Below are positions 33,782 to 42,599 of a DNA stretch of 64,000 nt, piece by piece. A model generated the notes under the pieces. The model saw nothing but the letters and a program-made list of their open reading frames with translations, did not search any database and was not told where the DNA came from. This DNA comes from Alistipes sp. CAG:435. GTDB lineage: Bacteria; Bacteroidota; Bacteroidia; Bacteroidales; UBA932. The stretch spans positions 62,001-126,000 of the forward strand of contig FR893179.1 in NCBI GenBank assembly GCA_000433355.1, in the 5' to 3' direction. Position numbers and translations under genes: made by a program. Positions within the stretch are counted from its first letter, which is position 1, and each line of letters starts with the position of its first letter.

Positions 33782-33812
33782 TTGTTTTTTATCCACCCTC
33801 TTCTTATCTTCG
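33782..33812 (+). promoter_or_regulatory. Promoter of recG, leaderless arrangement
   Basis: TTG at 33782-33784 and TATCTTCG at 33805-33812 have a 20-base spacer. The recG ATG lies only 5 bases after the -7 box, so transcription would begin at or next to the start codon. Confidence 0.5.
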
Positions 33813-33816
33813 CACC

Positions 33817-35919
33817 ATGATCAGGAACAAGTTGGACACAGAGGTGCAGTTTCTTCCGGGAGTGGGGCCGAAAAGGGCCTCGCTCTTGAAATCGGAGTTG
33901 GATGTGTCCACTGTCGGAGACCTTCTTCGCACCTTTCCGTTCCGTTATATTGACCGAAGCACCATCCAGAGAATCGCCGACATCCAGTCCACGAGCGCCT
34001 ATGTCCAGATCCTCGCCCAGGTGGTCAGCGTACAGATGACGGGCAAGAAGCTGAGTGTCATGGTAAAGGACCAGAGCGGGATGATGGAACTGGTCTTTTT
34101 CAGGGGTGTCAAGTACACCTCAGAACGGCTGAAACCAGGTTCTTTTTTTCTGTTTTTCGGCAAGCCTAACCAGTTCAACGGACGTTTCAACATAGTTCAT
34201 CCCGAGATAGACAATCCTCCCGCACAAGGTGCCACCAGCTTTTCAGGAGTCCTCACGGGAGTATATAACTCTACCGACAAGCTTCGCAATGGTGGGGTTA
34301 CCGGCAAGGTGATGAACAGGCTGATGGCCGAGGCGATCGATCTTGCGATCGGAGATGTAGGTGAGACCTTGCCTGAATATATTCTCAGGGAAAAAGGCCT
34401 TGCCCCGTTGAGGTTCGCTATCAGGAATGTCCATTTCCCGTCCGACCAGAACGCTCTTGAGAAGGCCAGGTACCGTCTCAAATGGGAGGAACTTTTCCTG
34501 TTGCAGCTGTCTTTGTTAAAGCAGAAATATGTCCGCAGCCGTTCCGCCGTCGGGATTCCTATGCCTAAGGTCGGCACGGCTTTCAATGCTTGCTACAGTG
34601 CTTTGCCATACGAACTTACAGGTGCCCAGAAGCGCGTGATAAAGGAAATCCGTTCGGACATGATGAGCGGCCGACAGATGAACCGGCTTCTTCAAGGGGA
34701 TGTGGGTTCTGGCAAGACAATGGTCGCTGTGCTTTCCGCTCTGATCGCAGTGGGGAACGGCTATCAGGCTTGCATCATGGCGCCCACAGAGGTTCTTGCC
34801 CAGCAACATTACGCCAATATCTCCAAATACTTGGCGCCGACCGGAGTACGTTGCGAACTATTGATCGGATCGACCGGAAAGGCGGCCCGCAGACCGATTC
34901 TGGAAGGTTTGGCTGACGGCTCTGTGGGAATAGTAATCGGCACGCATGCCTTGATAGAGGACACTGTGATATTCAAAAACCTCGGCCTCGCCATCATAGA
35001 TGAGCAGCACCGCTTCGGTGTGGAACAGAGGGCAAGGCTTTGGGCCAAAGGAGCTTCCGGTGTGCCGCCTCATGTGCTTGTCATGACCGCCACTCCGATT
35101 CCAAGGACGTTGGCGATGACATTCTATGGTGACTTGGATGTCTCGGTCATCGATGAGATGCCGCCGGGCAGAAAGCCGATCCAGACTATGCTGATAGGGG
35201 AGGGCAAGCGTCCGCAGCTTTACAATTTCATGAAGAAAGAGATCGCCGCCGGACGTCAGGTGTTTGTTGTCTATCCCTTGATATTCGAGAGTGAAAAGGT
35301 TGACTATCAGAACCTTGAAGCTGGTTATGAGAATATCGTCTCCAGATTCCCGTTTCCGCCTTACAAGGTCGCCATCGTGCACGGACAACAGACCAGCGAG
35401 GTTAAACAGTTCAACATGGATGCTTTCTCGGCGGGGCGTGCGAATATCCTTGTGTCCACGACCGTGATCGAGGTCGGCGTCGATGTCCCTAACGCCTCCG
35501 TGATGGTGATCGAGAGCGCGGAGCGGTTCGGTCTCGCGCAGCTGCACCAGCTCCGCGGACGTGTCGGACGGGGATGCGAGAAATCCTATTGTGTGCTGAT
35601 GCACGGCAACAAGGTCAGCAAGGAGTCCCGTAAGAGGCTTGAACTCATGTGCGCCACGGAGAACGGTTTCGATCTGGCGGAGGAGGACATGAAGATGCGT
35701 GGGCCGGGTGATCTGGAGGGAACCCAGCAGAGCGGCCTTCCGATCGAGCTGAACATCGCCTCATTGGCTCATGACGGAGCCTTGCTGGCGGACGCGAGAA
35801 GTTATGCCGAGCATGTGCTGGCCCATGACCAGACTCTCGAACTTCCTGTAAACGAACTTCTTGCCCGCGAACTACGCAAAGATAAGTACAACATCAAGGA
35901 TTACAGCAAGATCTCGTAA
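33817..35919 (+). CDS. recG: ATP-dependent DNA helicase RecG
   Basis: A 700-aa RecG that remodels stalled forks and Holliday junctions. The N-terminal part has an HhH-like element (LPGVGPKRASLL) and the wedge OB-fold (residues about 55-160), then a helicase core: Walker A GDVGSGKT near residue 305, DEQHR as Walker B, TATPIPRT motif III, and the C-terminal motifs VSTTVIEVGVDVPNA and QLHQLRGRVGRG. Length matches the family. Only ATG 33817 fits; the promoter is so close that the mRNA would be leaderless. Confidence 0.96.
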   Translation: MIRNKLDTEVQFLPGVGPKRASLLKSELDVSTVGDLLRTFPFRYIDRSTIQRIADIQSTSAYVQILAQVVSVQMTGKKLSVMVKDQSGMMELVFFRGVKYTSERLKPGSFFLFFGKPNQFNGRFNIVHPEIDNPPAQGATSFSGVLTGVYNSTDKLRNGGVTGKVMNRLMAEAIDLAIGDVGETLPEYILREKGLAPLRFAIRNVHFPSDQNALEKARYRLKWEELFLLQLSLLKQKYVRSRSAVGIPMPKVGTAFNACYSALPYELTGAQKRVIKEIRSDMMSGRQMNRLLQGDVGSGKTMVAVLSALIAVGNGYQACIMAPTEVLAQQHYANISKYLAPTGVRCELLIGSTGKAARRPILEGLADGSVGIVIGTHALIEDTVIFKNLGLAIIDEQHRFGVEQRARLWAKGASGVPPHVLVMTATPIPRTLAMTFYGDLDVSVIDEMPPGRKPIQTMLIGEGKRPQLYNFMKKEIAAGRQVFVVYPLIFESEKVDYQNLEAGYENIVSRFPFPPYKVAIVHGQQTSEVKQFNMDAFSAGRANILVSTTVIEVGVDVPNASVMVIESAERFGLAQLHQLRGRVGRGCEKSYCVLMHGNKVSKESRKRLELMCATENGFDLAEEDMKMRGPGDLEGTQQSGLPIELNIASLAHDGALLADARSYAEHVLAHDQTLELPVNELLARELRKDKYNIKDYSKIS

Positions 35920-35951
35920 TCGATTTTAAGTGACCATTTAATACAGTGCGC

Positions 35952-36506
35952 TTACGGCAGATCTTCCGGCCGGCAATCTCTCAGTTTCGGATGGCGTTTG
36001 TCTTTCTCGGAGAGGATGATCTTGTCTTTGGGGACCATCCAGTCGATTTCCAAATCCGGATCATCCCATGCGACCGCTCCTTCCGACTCCGGACAATAGA
36101 GACTGTCGCACTTGTACTGGAAGATCACCTCGTCGCTCAGGACGCTGAATCCGTGTGCGAACCCTTTGGGAATGAAAAACTGCCTGTGGTTGTCTTCGGA
36201 AAGCTCGACCGACACGTGTTTCCCGAAAGTCTTTGAGCCTGGCCTAAGATCCACAGCCACATCCAGGACCTTGCCTTTCACTACCCTGACCAGTTTGCTT
36301 TGCGAATGCGCCCCTTTCTGGAAATGCAGTCCTCTGACTACTCCATAGCAGGATTTGCTCTCGTTGTCCTGAACGAACATCACCGGACCGATCTTCTCCT
36401 CGAACTCCCTCTGGTTGAACGATTCGAAGAAATACCCTCTGCTGTCCTGAAATATTCTTGGCTCTATGATGAGGAGGCCTTCGATTTCGGTTGTGATGAT
36501 GTTCAT
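35952..36506 (-). CDS. rfbC: dTDP-4-dehydrorhamnose 3,5-epimerase
   Basis: A 184-aa cupin-fold epimerase (RmlC), third step of dTDP-L-rhamnose synthesis. Signatures are EPRIFQDSRGYFFESFNQRE, GLHFQKGAHSQSKLVRVVKG with the catalytic His, and KGFAHGFSVLSD. It is the last gene of the minus-strand rfbD-rfbA-rfbC run, with short gaps of 14 and 42 bases. Rhamnose goes into surface polysaccharides. Confidence 0.95.
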   Translation of the reverse strand: MNIITTEIEGLLIIEPRIFQDSRGYFFESFNQREFEEKIGPVMFVQDNESKSCYGVVRGLHFQKGAHSQSKLVRVVKGKVLDVAVDLRPGSKTFGKHVSVELSEDNHRQFFIPKGFAHGFSVLSDEVIFQYKCDSLYCPESEGAVAWDDPDLEIDWMVPKDKIILSEKDKRHPKLRDCRPEDLP

Positions 36507-36548
36507 GCTGTTTCTACCATTGTGATATTCATTGAAATACGGTCGCTT

Positions 36549-37424
36549 TTATTCTTCCGCTACCTTGATGAGGTACTGGCCGTACTGGTTCTTGATCATC
36601 GGCTTGGCCAGCTCACGAAGCCTTTCGGCTGTGATCCAGCCTTTTCTGTAGGCTATTTCCTCCAGACAGGCGACCTTGAGCCCCTGACGTTTCTCGATGA
36701 CCTCGATGTAGGTCGAGGCCTCGGCAAGGGATTCGTGAGTGCCCGTGTCCAGCCATGCGAAACCTCGTCCGAGTTTCTGGACCTTCAGCTTTCCGGCAGT
36801 AAGAAACTCTTGGTTCACCGTTGTTATCTCCAGCTCGCCTCTGGCTGACGGCTTGATCCTATGCGCGATTTCCACCACTTCGTTCGGGTAGAAGTAGAGT
36901 CCGGTCACCGCATAGTCGCTCTTTGGCTCGGCCGGTTTCTCCTCGATGCTGAGGCAGTTTCCGTCGGCGTCAAACTCGGCCACACCGTAACGCTGCGGAT
37001 CGCTGACCTGATAGCCGAACACGGTCGCCTTCCCTTCCTCCTCGGCGGTACGCACTGCCTCTCTCAGCTGAGCGCCGAAACCTGTGCCTTGGAATATGTT
37101 GTCTCCAAGCACGAGACAGGCGCAGTCTTCGCCGATGAAGTCCTTACCTATGATGAATGCTTGCGCGAGTCCGTCCGGGGAAGGTTGCTCCGCATATTCA
37201 AAATTCACTCCGAAATCACTCCCGTCACCCAGAAGTCTTCGGAATCCTGGTAGGTCTGTAGGTGTGGAGATGATGAGGATGTCTTTGATTCCGGCTGTCA
37301 TCAGAACCGAGATCGGGTAATAGACCATCGGCTTGTCATAGACAGGGAGCATCTGTTTGCTGACTCCCTTGGTGATAGGGTAGAGACGAGTGCCGCTTCC
37401 GCCGGCTAATACGATTCCTTTCAT
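36549..37424 (-). CDS. rfbA: Glucose-1-phosphate thymidylyltransferase
   Basis: A 291-aa RmlA from the ATG at 37424 (MKGIVLAGGSGTRLYPITKG). It couples dTTP and glucose-1-phosphate to dTDP-glucose, the first step of dTDP-rhamnose synthesis. The nucleotide-binding GGSGTRLYP, QMLPVYDKPMVYYP, LGDNIFQG and AWLDTGTHESL motifs are all present. The frame is open further upstream into rfbD, but the start above fits the family exactly. It sits between rfbD and rfbC. Confidence 0.96.
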   Translation of the reverse strand: MKGIVLAGGSGTRLYPITKGVSKQMLPVYDKPMVYYPISVLMTAGIKDILIISTPTDLPGFRRLLGDGSDFGVNFEYAEQPSPDGLAQAFIIGKDFIGEDCACLVLGDNIFQGTGFGAQLREAVRTAEEEGKATVFGYQVSDPQRYGVAEFDADGNCLSIEEKPAEPKSDYAVTGLYFYPNEVVEIAHRIKPSARGELEITTVNQEFLTAGKLKVQKLGRGFAWLDTGTHESLAEASTYIEVIEKRQGLKVACLEEIAYRKGWITAERLRELAKPMIKNQYGQYLIKVAEE

Positions 37425-37438
37425 GGTTATATTCAGTG

Positions 37439-38314
37439 TTATTTGATTCTTTTGATGCAGTCCGCCAGCGAGTCTCTCCAGTAGGGGATCGTGACTTTGA
37501 ATGTCTCTTTCACCTTGGTCTTGTCCAGGACCGAGAAACGTGGCCTCTGCGCTTTGGATGGATATTCCTCCGTGTGGCATGGCCGGATGTCGCAGGTCGT
37601 TCCGCCGATCTCGCTGATCGCCTTTGCGAAATCGTACCACGAGACCGCGCCCTCGTTGGAGAAATGGTATATTCCTGTCTTGTCAAGTTGGCCGTCTTCG
37701 ATGATTCTTGTGATCAGTGAGGCCAGGTCATAGGCGTAGGTCGGAGTGCCGATCTGGTCGAAAACGACATTGAGCGAGTCCCTCTCTTCCGTCAGGCGAA
37801 GCATCGTCTTCACGAAGTTCTTGCCGTAAGGTGAATATAGCCATGCGGTTCTGAGGATCACGCTCCTGCATCCGGATCTCTCGATCTCTTTTTCGCCGGC
37901 CAGTTTGGTGGAACCATAGACCCCAAGCGGATCTGTCGGCCAATCCTCCTTGCATGGCATGGGAATATCCCCGTGGAAGATGTAGTCCGTGGAGATGTGG
38001 ATCAACGCCGCGTCTCTTTCCGCCGCGACTTTGGCCAGATTACCGGCCGCCGTGCAGTTCAGAAGCATAGCCATAGAAGGCTCGTCCTCTGCCTTGTCCA
38101 CATTCGTGTAGGCCGCGCAGTTCACGATTACATCGACCTTTTCCGAGTCGCAGACAATCCTGACCGCGTCTATGTTCGTGATGTCAAGATTGAGCGTCTC
38201 GACTCCGGGCAGCGATGTCACGTCTGAGAATATGTAGTTGTTGCGGCTTCCTGCCGTCACGTTCCGGAGTTCGGTCCCTAGCTGGCCGTTGGCTCCTGTC
38301 ACAAGAATATTCAT
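37439..38314 (-). CDS. rfbD: dTDP-4-dehydrorhamnose reductase
   Basis: A 291-aa RmlD from the ATG at 38314 (MNILVTGANGQLGTELRN). It makes dTDP-L-rhamnose with NAD(P)H. The Rossmann motif TGANGQLGTEL, the catalytic YGSTKLAGE (YxxxK) and HISTDYIFHG are intact. It is the first gene of the minus-strand set, divergent from rnhA. The start codon lies beside the hexamer GAATAT (ATGAATATTC). Confidence 0.95.
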   Translation of the reverse strand: MNILVTGANGQLGTELRNVTAGSRNNYIFSDVTSLPGVETLNLDITNIDAVRIVCDSEKVDVIVNCAAYTNVDKAEDEPSMAMLLNCTAAGNLAKVAAERDAALIHISTDYIFHGDIPMPCKEDWPTDPLGVYGSTKLAGEKEIERSGCRSVILRTAWLYSPYGKNFVKTMLRLTEERDSLNVVFDQIGTPTYAYDLASLITRIIEDGQLDKTGIYHFSNEGAVSWYDFAKAISEIGGTTCDIRPCHTEEYPSKAQRPRFSVLDKTKVKETFKVTIPYWRDSLADCIKRIK

Positions 38315-38481
38315 GGTGTCTCCAAATTCGGCCCGGGCCGTCAAACCGACGTCGGTCGCCATTCACAAATTTAATCAGAAATATTCCTTTATCAAAATCC
38401 GAGGTTCAGTAATCATTCCCTTTATAGACCCCTTCCTGACGATTCTTGCGCTATCGGGCGTGAAAAATGCGGATTTTTATG

Positions 38482-38489
38482 TAAGTTTG
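38482..38489 (+). promoter_or_regulatory. -7 element of rnhA, leaderless arrangement
   Basis: TAAGTTTG is a perfect match to TAnnTTTG and ends only 7 bases before the ATG at 38496. No TTTG lies at the -33 distance. Confidence 0.45.
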
Positions 38490-38495
38490 TATTCT

Positions 38496-39017
38496 ATGGA
38501 GACAAATTCATCGAGACCAAGGATATTCCTTTACACGGACGGGGCGTCAAGCGGCAACCCGGGGCCGGGGGGATACGGCGTTGTTCTCAAGTGCGCCGGG
38601 CATGAGAAGGAGATGAGCGGAGGGTTCGCCCGCACGACCAACAACAGGATGGAACTTTTGGCTGTGATCAAAGGGTTGGAGGCGATTAAGTGGCGGAACG
38701 CAGAGGTTGAGGTCTATAGTGATTCGTCATACGTGGTCAAGGCCGTGAATGAGGGCTGGCTTCTGAATTGGGAGAGGAAAGGATGGAAGAAGGTCAAGAA
38801 TCCGGACCTATGGAAGAGGTTCTTGAATGTTTACCGGATGCACAGGGTGGCGTTCCATTGGCTCAAGGGGCATAACGGGCATCCCGAGAATGAACGTTGC
38901 GACCGGCTTGCCGTGGCTGCGGGGGCGGGTGCGGTGGCGGCGGGCAGGACGCTTCCCGCCGATGAGGGCTTTGAACTTAACGCCGCAGCTGAAGGCAGTC
39001 TCATTGATTTTGATTAA
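38496..39017 (+). CDS. rnhA: Ribonuclease HI
   Basis: A 173-aa RNase HI that cuts the RNA strand of RNA-DNA hybrids. The acidic residues are in YTDGASSGNPGPGGYG, RMELLAVIKG, YSDSSYVV and the C-terminal ERCDRLA. ATG 38496 is chosen because the longer frame overlaps rfbD and lacks family similarity. A C-terminal extension of about 25 residues (rich in Ala and acidic residues) goes beyond the catalytic domain. It lies upstream of pdxA on the same strand. Confidence 0.93.
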   Translation: METNSSRPRIFLYTDGASSGNPGPGGYGVVLKCAGHEKEMSGGFARTTNNRMELLAVIKGLEAIKWRNAEVEVYSDSSYVVKAVNEGWLLNWERKGWKKVKNPDLWKRFLNVYRMHRVAFHWLKGHNGHPENERCDRLAVAAGAGAVAAGRTLPADEGFELNAAAEGSLIDFD

Positions 39018-39085
39018 ATTTGTGAATGAATATGCTCACGGAGGTCCCGGACTTGCCGTGGCCGCTTACTTAATAATAGGAAAAT

Positions 39086-40132
39086 ATGGAAAGGAATAAC
39101 AAAAAGCCGATTGTCGGTATCACGCAGGGTGACGGCAACGGTATCGGCTATGAGGTGATCATCAAGTCGTTGGCTGACGCCAGAATTCTGGATTCGTTCA
39201 CTCCGGTGATCTACGGTTCGTCAAAGATTTTCGGTTTCTACCGTAAACTGATCCATAACCTTGACCAGATGGACACTTATGTGATCCAGAGCGCCAAGGA
39301 TGCTAAGCCAAAGAAGATCAATATTGTCAACTGCCTTCCGGACAATGTGTTCGTCGAGCCGGGACAGTCCACTCCGGAGTCGGCTAAATCGGCCATCAGG
39401 TCGCTTGAGTGCGCTGTGGAGGACATCAAGAACGGTGACATCGATGTGCTGGTGACGGCTCCTATCAACAAGAAGGCCATGGTGGCCGAGGGTTTCGGAA
39501 ACACCGGGCATACTGAATATCTCCAAAAGGAATTCGGAGTTGATGACGTGCTGATGTTCATGGTCTCCGACCAGCTCAGGATCAGTGTCGTGACCGGGCA
39601 TATTCCTTTAAAGGATGTTCCGGCGTCGATCACGCAGGAGAAGATCGTGAACAAATTGAGGCTGATGACCGCGTCGCTGAAGAGGGATTTCGGCATCGTG
39701 GAGCCTAAGATCGCGGTGCTGGGACTGAATCCGCATTGCGGGGACGGCGGCCTGCTTGGCGACGAGGAGGAGAGGATAATCCTTCCTGCCGTGAAAGCGG
39801 CCAACGCTGAAGGGCTTATGGCTTTCGGACCTTATTCTCCGGACGGGTTCTTCGGGCTCGGACATTATGCGAAGTTTGACGCCACTCTGGCCATGTATCA
39901 TGATCAGGGACTGGCTCCGTTCAAGGCTTTGGCCTTCGAGGACGGCGTGAACTTCACGGCAGGGCTTCCGATTGTCAGGACTTCTCCGGATCATGGCACG
40001 GCCTACGAGATGGCCGGGCGTGACGAGGCGGATCCGCAGTCCATGATGTCGTCCATCTACACGGCGATCGACATCTTCCGCAAGAGGGCGGCGTACGATG
40101 ACCTGTACGAAGGAAAAATGCAGAAGAAATAA
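39086..40132 (+). CDS. pdxA: 4-hydroxythreonine-4-phosphate dehydrogenase
   Basis: A 348-aa PdxA of the DXP-dependent pyridoxal-phosphate pathway. It oxidises 4-phosphohydroxy-L-threonine with NAD. Family motifs are GITQGDGNGIGYEV, VTAPINKKAM, the metal-binding TGHTEYL and YHDQGLAPFK, and RTSPDHGTAYEMAG with its histidine. The rfbB gene follows by 6 bases, so the two are coupled although their pathways are unrelated. Confidence 0.95.
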   Translation: MERNNKKPIVGITQGDGNGIGYEVIIKSLADARILDSFTPVIYGSSKIFGFYRKLIHNLDQMDTYVIQSAKDAKPKKINIVNCLPDNVFVEPGQSTPESAKSAIRSLECAVEDIKNGDIDVLVTAPINKKAMVAEGFGNTGHTEYLQKEFGVDDVLMFMVSDQLRISVVTGHIPLKDVPASITQEKIVNKLRLMTASLKRDFGIVEPKIAVLGLNPHCGDGGLLGDEEERIILPAVKAANAEGLMAFGPYSPDGFFGLGHYAKFDATLAMYHDQGLAPFKALAFEDGVNFTAGLPIVRTSPDHGTAYEMAGRDEADPQSMMSSIYTAIDIFRKRAAYDDLYEGKMQKK

Positions 40133-40138
40133 TTGAAT

Positions 40139-41257
40139 ATGAACTACAAACGATCGATTCTGATAACCGGTGGGGCCGGTTTCATAGGCAGTCACGTGGT
40201 GAGGCTGTTTGTCAACAAGTATCCGGACTACCGGATCATCAATCTTGACAAGCTTACCTATGCCGGCAATCTCGCCAATCTCAAGGACATAGAGGATCGC
40301 CAGAACTATACTTTCGTCAAGGCCGACATCTGCGACCTTGAGGCCGTCCGCAAAGTGATCTCTGAATATTCTGTTGATGGCATCATACACCTTGCCGCCG
40401 AGAGCCATGTTGACCGCTCGATCAAGGATCCGTTCATATTCGCTAAGACAAATGTCCTGGGCACATTGACTCTGCTTCAGGCCGCCCGTGAGTTTTGGGA
40501 GCCGAAAGGTTGGGAAGGAAAGCGGTTCTATCATATTTCCACCGATGAGGTTTATGGCGCTCTTGAGTTGACAAGGCCGGAGGGAGATCCTGCCGGCAAT
40601 GAGTGTGGCGGGGGGCCGTTCGGTGACACTTTCTTCACCGAGGACTGCAAGTACCAGCCTCACAGTCCGTACTCAGCGTCGAAAGCCTCAAGCGATCATT
40701 TTCTCAGGGCATATCATGACACCTACGGGATGCCGACGATCGTGACGAACTGCTCGAACAATTACGGTCCGTACCAGTTCCCTGAAAAACTGATTCCTCT
40801 GTTCATCAACAACATCCGGCAGCGTCGTCCGCTTCCGGTCTATGGAAAAGGGGAGAATGTCCGTGACTGGCTCTATGTCGAGGATCACGCCCGGGCGATC
40901 GATTTGATTTTCCATAAGGGAAAGATTGCCGAGACGTATAACATAGGTGGTTTCAACGAGTGGAAGAACATTGACCTGATCAAGGTTCTTATCAAGACTG
41001 TGGACAGGTTGCTTGGCCGCCCGGAGGGAGCGGATGATGATCTCATCACGTTCGTGACCGACAGGAAAGGACATGACATGCGTTATGCCATCGATTCGTC
41101 CAAGCTGAAGAATGAACTTGGTTGGGAGCCGAGCCTTCAGTTCGCGGAAGGTATCGAGAAGACCGTCCGCTGGTACCTTGAGAATGGTCCATGGCTTGAC
41201 AACGTGACCAGCGGGGAGTACCTCCGCTACTATGATGACATGTACAAAAACCGATAA
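40139..41257 (+). CDS. rfbB: dTDP-glucose 4,6-dehydratase
   Basis: A 372-aa RmlB, second step of dTDP-rhamnose synthesis. The NAD-binding GGAGFIGSHV, the substrate loop HLAAESHVDRS, HISTDEVYG and the catalytic YSASKASSDH (YxxxK) are present. The ATG at 40139 lies inside GAATATGAAC; a TTG two codons upstream overlaps the pdxA end. It is separated from its partners rfbD-A-C by rnhA and pdxA and is on the other strand. Confidence 0.96.
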   Translation: MNYKRSILITGGAGFIGSHVVRLFVNKYPDYRIINLDKLTYAGNLANLKDIEDRQNYTFVKADICDLEAVRKVISEYSVDGIIHLAAESHVDRSIKDPFIFAKTNVLGTLTLLQAAREFWEPKGWEGKRFYHISTDEVYGALELTRPEGDPAGNECGGGPFGDTFFTEDCKYQPHSPYSASKASSDHFLRAYHDTYGMPTIVTNCSNNYGPYQFPEKLIPLFINNIRQRRPLPVYGKGENVRDWLYVEDHARAIDLIFHKGKIAETYNIGGFNEWKNIDLIKVLIKTVDRLLGRPEGADDDLITFVTDRKGHDMRYAIDSSKLKNELGWEPSLQFAEGIEKTVRWYLENGPWLDNVTSGEYLRYYDDMYKNR

Positions 41258-41321
41258 GGTGATCGTTCGGTTGCTTTGACATGTTCCGCGACAATATAAG
41301 TTGTCTATGAAATTTGCCAAA

Positions 41322-41344
41322 GTCGGTCACTGAGCTTGCCGAAG
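41322..41344 (+). repeat. REP-like palindromic element
   Basis: GTCGGTCACTGAGCTTGCC followed by GAAG matches the pattern (CTTCGxCAxGCTCAGxGAC) of short extragenic repeats in Bacteroidota genomes. Related copies occur inside murF at 49251-49272 and 49692-49760. Confidence 0.5.
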
Positions 41345-41368
41345 TTTGCAATATAAGTTGCTGTGGAT

Positions 41369-41446
41369 CACAGTGGCAGAAAAAAAAAGAAAATCAGGAA
41401 TTTTGCACGTTGCCAAAATTCCTGATTTTATTTTTCTGCCACAGTG
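41369..41446 (-). terminator. Long inverted repeat with terminator
   Basis: Arms 41369-41405 and 41414-41446 (outer CACAGTGGCAG/CTGCCACAGTG, inner AAAATCAGGAATTTTG/CAAAATTCCTGATTTT) form a stem of over 30 bp. On the minus strand the inner stem is followed by a run of nine T. Confidence 0.7.
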
Positions 41447-41613
41447 CCCGTGCGATTGCTGCGCGTGCGATTGCATAAAAAAATAACTTTCCGCTTGCGG
41501 TAAGGTTTTCTGATGGAGATGCGTTCGCACCTGGCATTTCTGCTGCCTCACGGCCTTGAATCCAAGGAGTTCCGCTTTGGCGTCCAATCAGCCTTTGCCT
41601 GCTAGACAGAAAG
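41380..41613 (-). ncRNA. Candidate structured small RNA (about 230 nt)
   Basis: A strong minus-strand promoter (41620-41650) and a perfect Rho-independent terminator (41380-41420) bracket about 230 nt without a credible gene. Between them are short self-complementary segments: CCTTGGATTCAAGG, AGGTGCGAACGCATCT and CCGCAAGCGG. Two overlapping frames (about 78 and 86 codons) run through it and out past the terminator, which argues against protein coding. It lies between rfbB and ssb. I could not match it to 6S RNA, SRP RNA, tmRNA or RNase P. Confidence 0.5.
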
Positions 41614-41619
41614 TGTACG

Positions 41620-41650
41620 CAAAGGTACACATTATTTTGTTATATCCAAA
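41620..41650 (-). promoter_or_regulatory. Promoter of the candidate small RNA
   Basis: On the minus strand TTTG (41647-41650) and TACCTTTG (41620-41627) are spaced 19 bases, a full consensus match. The -7 box is overlapped by a palindrome, GTGTAC and GTACAC around GCAAAG, which may be an operator. Confidence 0.6.
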
Positions 41651-41831
41651 TATTTTTCTGCAATTTATTGAAAAAATAATTCATTTGACATGAAATAAGT
41701 ATTTATGGTATAATATAATCATACGCTCTTTGTTTACCTAAAGCACTATTTCAAGTAAATCAAAAATCCCGATGGCCGCCCATCCCAACGTCTCATCCCC
41801 ACTGTGACCACCGGGAAAAAAGTCGTGCGGC

Positions 41832-42182
41832 CTACTTCATGTATTGAGCGGAGATGTTTTCATCAATGGCTTCAACCGAGTTGGCGATCACTTCCATGCT
41901 TGTTCTTTCTATTCCGTCGCTGGAAGTATATTTCTGAGACCGGAGCCTGCCTGTCACATAGACGGGAAAACCTTTCTGGATGACATCCAATGACGAGATG
42001 CCCTTGACTCCTTCCCATGCGGTCACATTGTGCCATGTGGTCTCGATTACCGGCTCACCGTTCCTTCCCTTGTAGGCGAAGTTGGTCGCGACGGAGAAAT
42101 GCGCCACCCGCGTCTCCCCGACCTTGAGAATGTTGACATTGCCGACATTCCCTCGGATTTCAAGTCTGTTCAATTGTTCCAT
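41832..42182 (-). CDS. ssb: Single-stranded DNA-binding protein
   Basis: A 116-aa OB-fold SSB: MEQLNRLEIRGNVGNVNILK, RVAHFSVATN, ETTWHNVTAW and GFPVYVTGRLRSQKYTSSDG. It is short and lacks the acidic C-terminal tip (DDDIPF type) that recruits partners, so it may be an accessory rather than the main replication SSB. It has its own promoter (TAACTTTG at 42214-42221). Confidence 0.9.
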   Translation of the reverse strand: MEQLNRLEIRGNVGNVNILKVGETRVAHFSVATNFAYKGRNGEPVIETTWHNVTAWEGVKGISSLDVIQKGFPVYVTGRLRSQKYTSSDGIERTSMEVIANSVEAIDENISAQYMK

Positions 42183-42213
42183 AATTCAAGTTGTTTTGAA
42201 ATTTTGTCTGACG

Positions 42214-42221
42214 CAAAGTTA
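42214..42221 (-). promoter_or_regulatory. -7 element of ssb
   Basis: TAACTTTG on the minus strand, 32 bases before the ATG at 42182. Confidence 0.45.
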
Positions 42222-42599
42222 TAATGGTATTTCAGGCGGGGGACGGATGAAAAAGAAATACACGTGAGATTTTTCTGAATATTATCAAACCGCTGATTTG
42301 TCCGCCTCCGGATTAGCGGCAAATGATTTTTTTTAGTGGGGAAACGATATCTGTCTTATGGGAATAAAATTTTATCAGGCATAACAAAGAATTATTTTAT
42401 GGCCACAAAATTTTTCTATGCGTTTACCTTGGTGATAAGAAACAGAAAAATATTCATGAAATTTCTTTTCACCTCTTTCAAAACTCGTTTAAGAAAGACA
42501 TATTTGCCGAAATCATAGGTTGGTGGCAGTGAAGTTCACTCGCTCAAGCCTCTGAACATATTTACCATGGCAGGCAGGCCTGCCGATAAAAGATAAGCG
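42222..42599. other. Intergenic region without a recognised gene
   Basis: About 380 bp, A/T-rich, between ssb and the zinc-finger gene. A 60-codon frame at 42336-42518 has no family resemblance and biased hydrophobic/Lys content, so I do not call it. GGCAGGCAGGCCTGCC at 42570-42585 can form a small stem just before the next gene. Confidence 0.4.

Noticed and set aside
41394..41630. 78-codon minus-strand frame as a protein gene
   Set aside because: It runs through the stems and the terminator of the candidate RNA, and a second overlapping frame is equally open; a structured RNA explains the promoter and terminator better.
42336..42518. 60-codon plus-strand frame
   Set aside because: It lies in A/T-rich intergenic DNA with no promoter, no family resemblance and random-looking composition.
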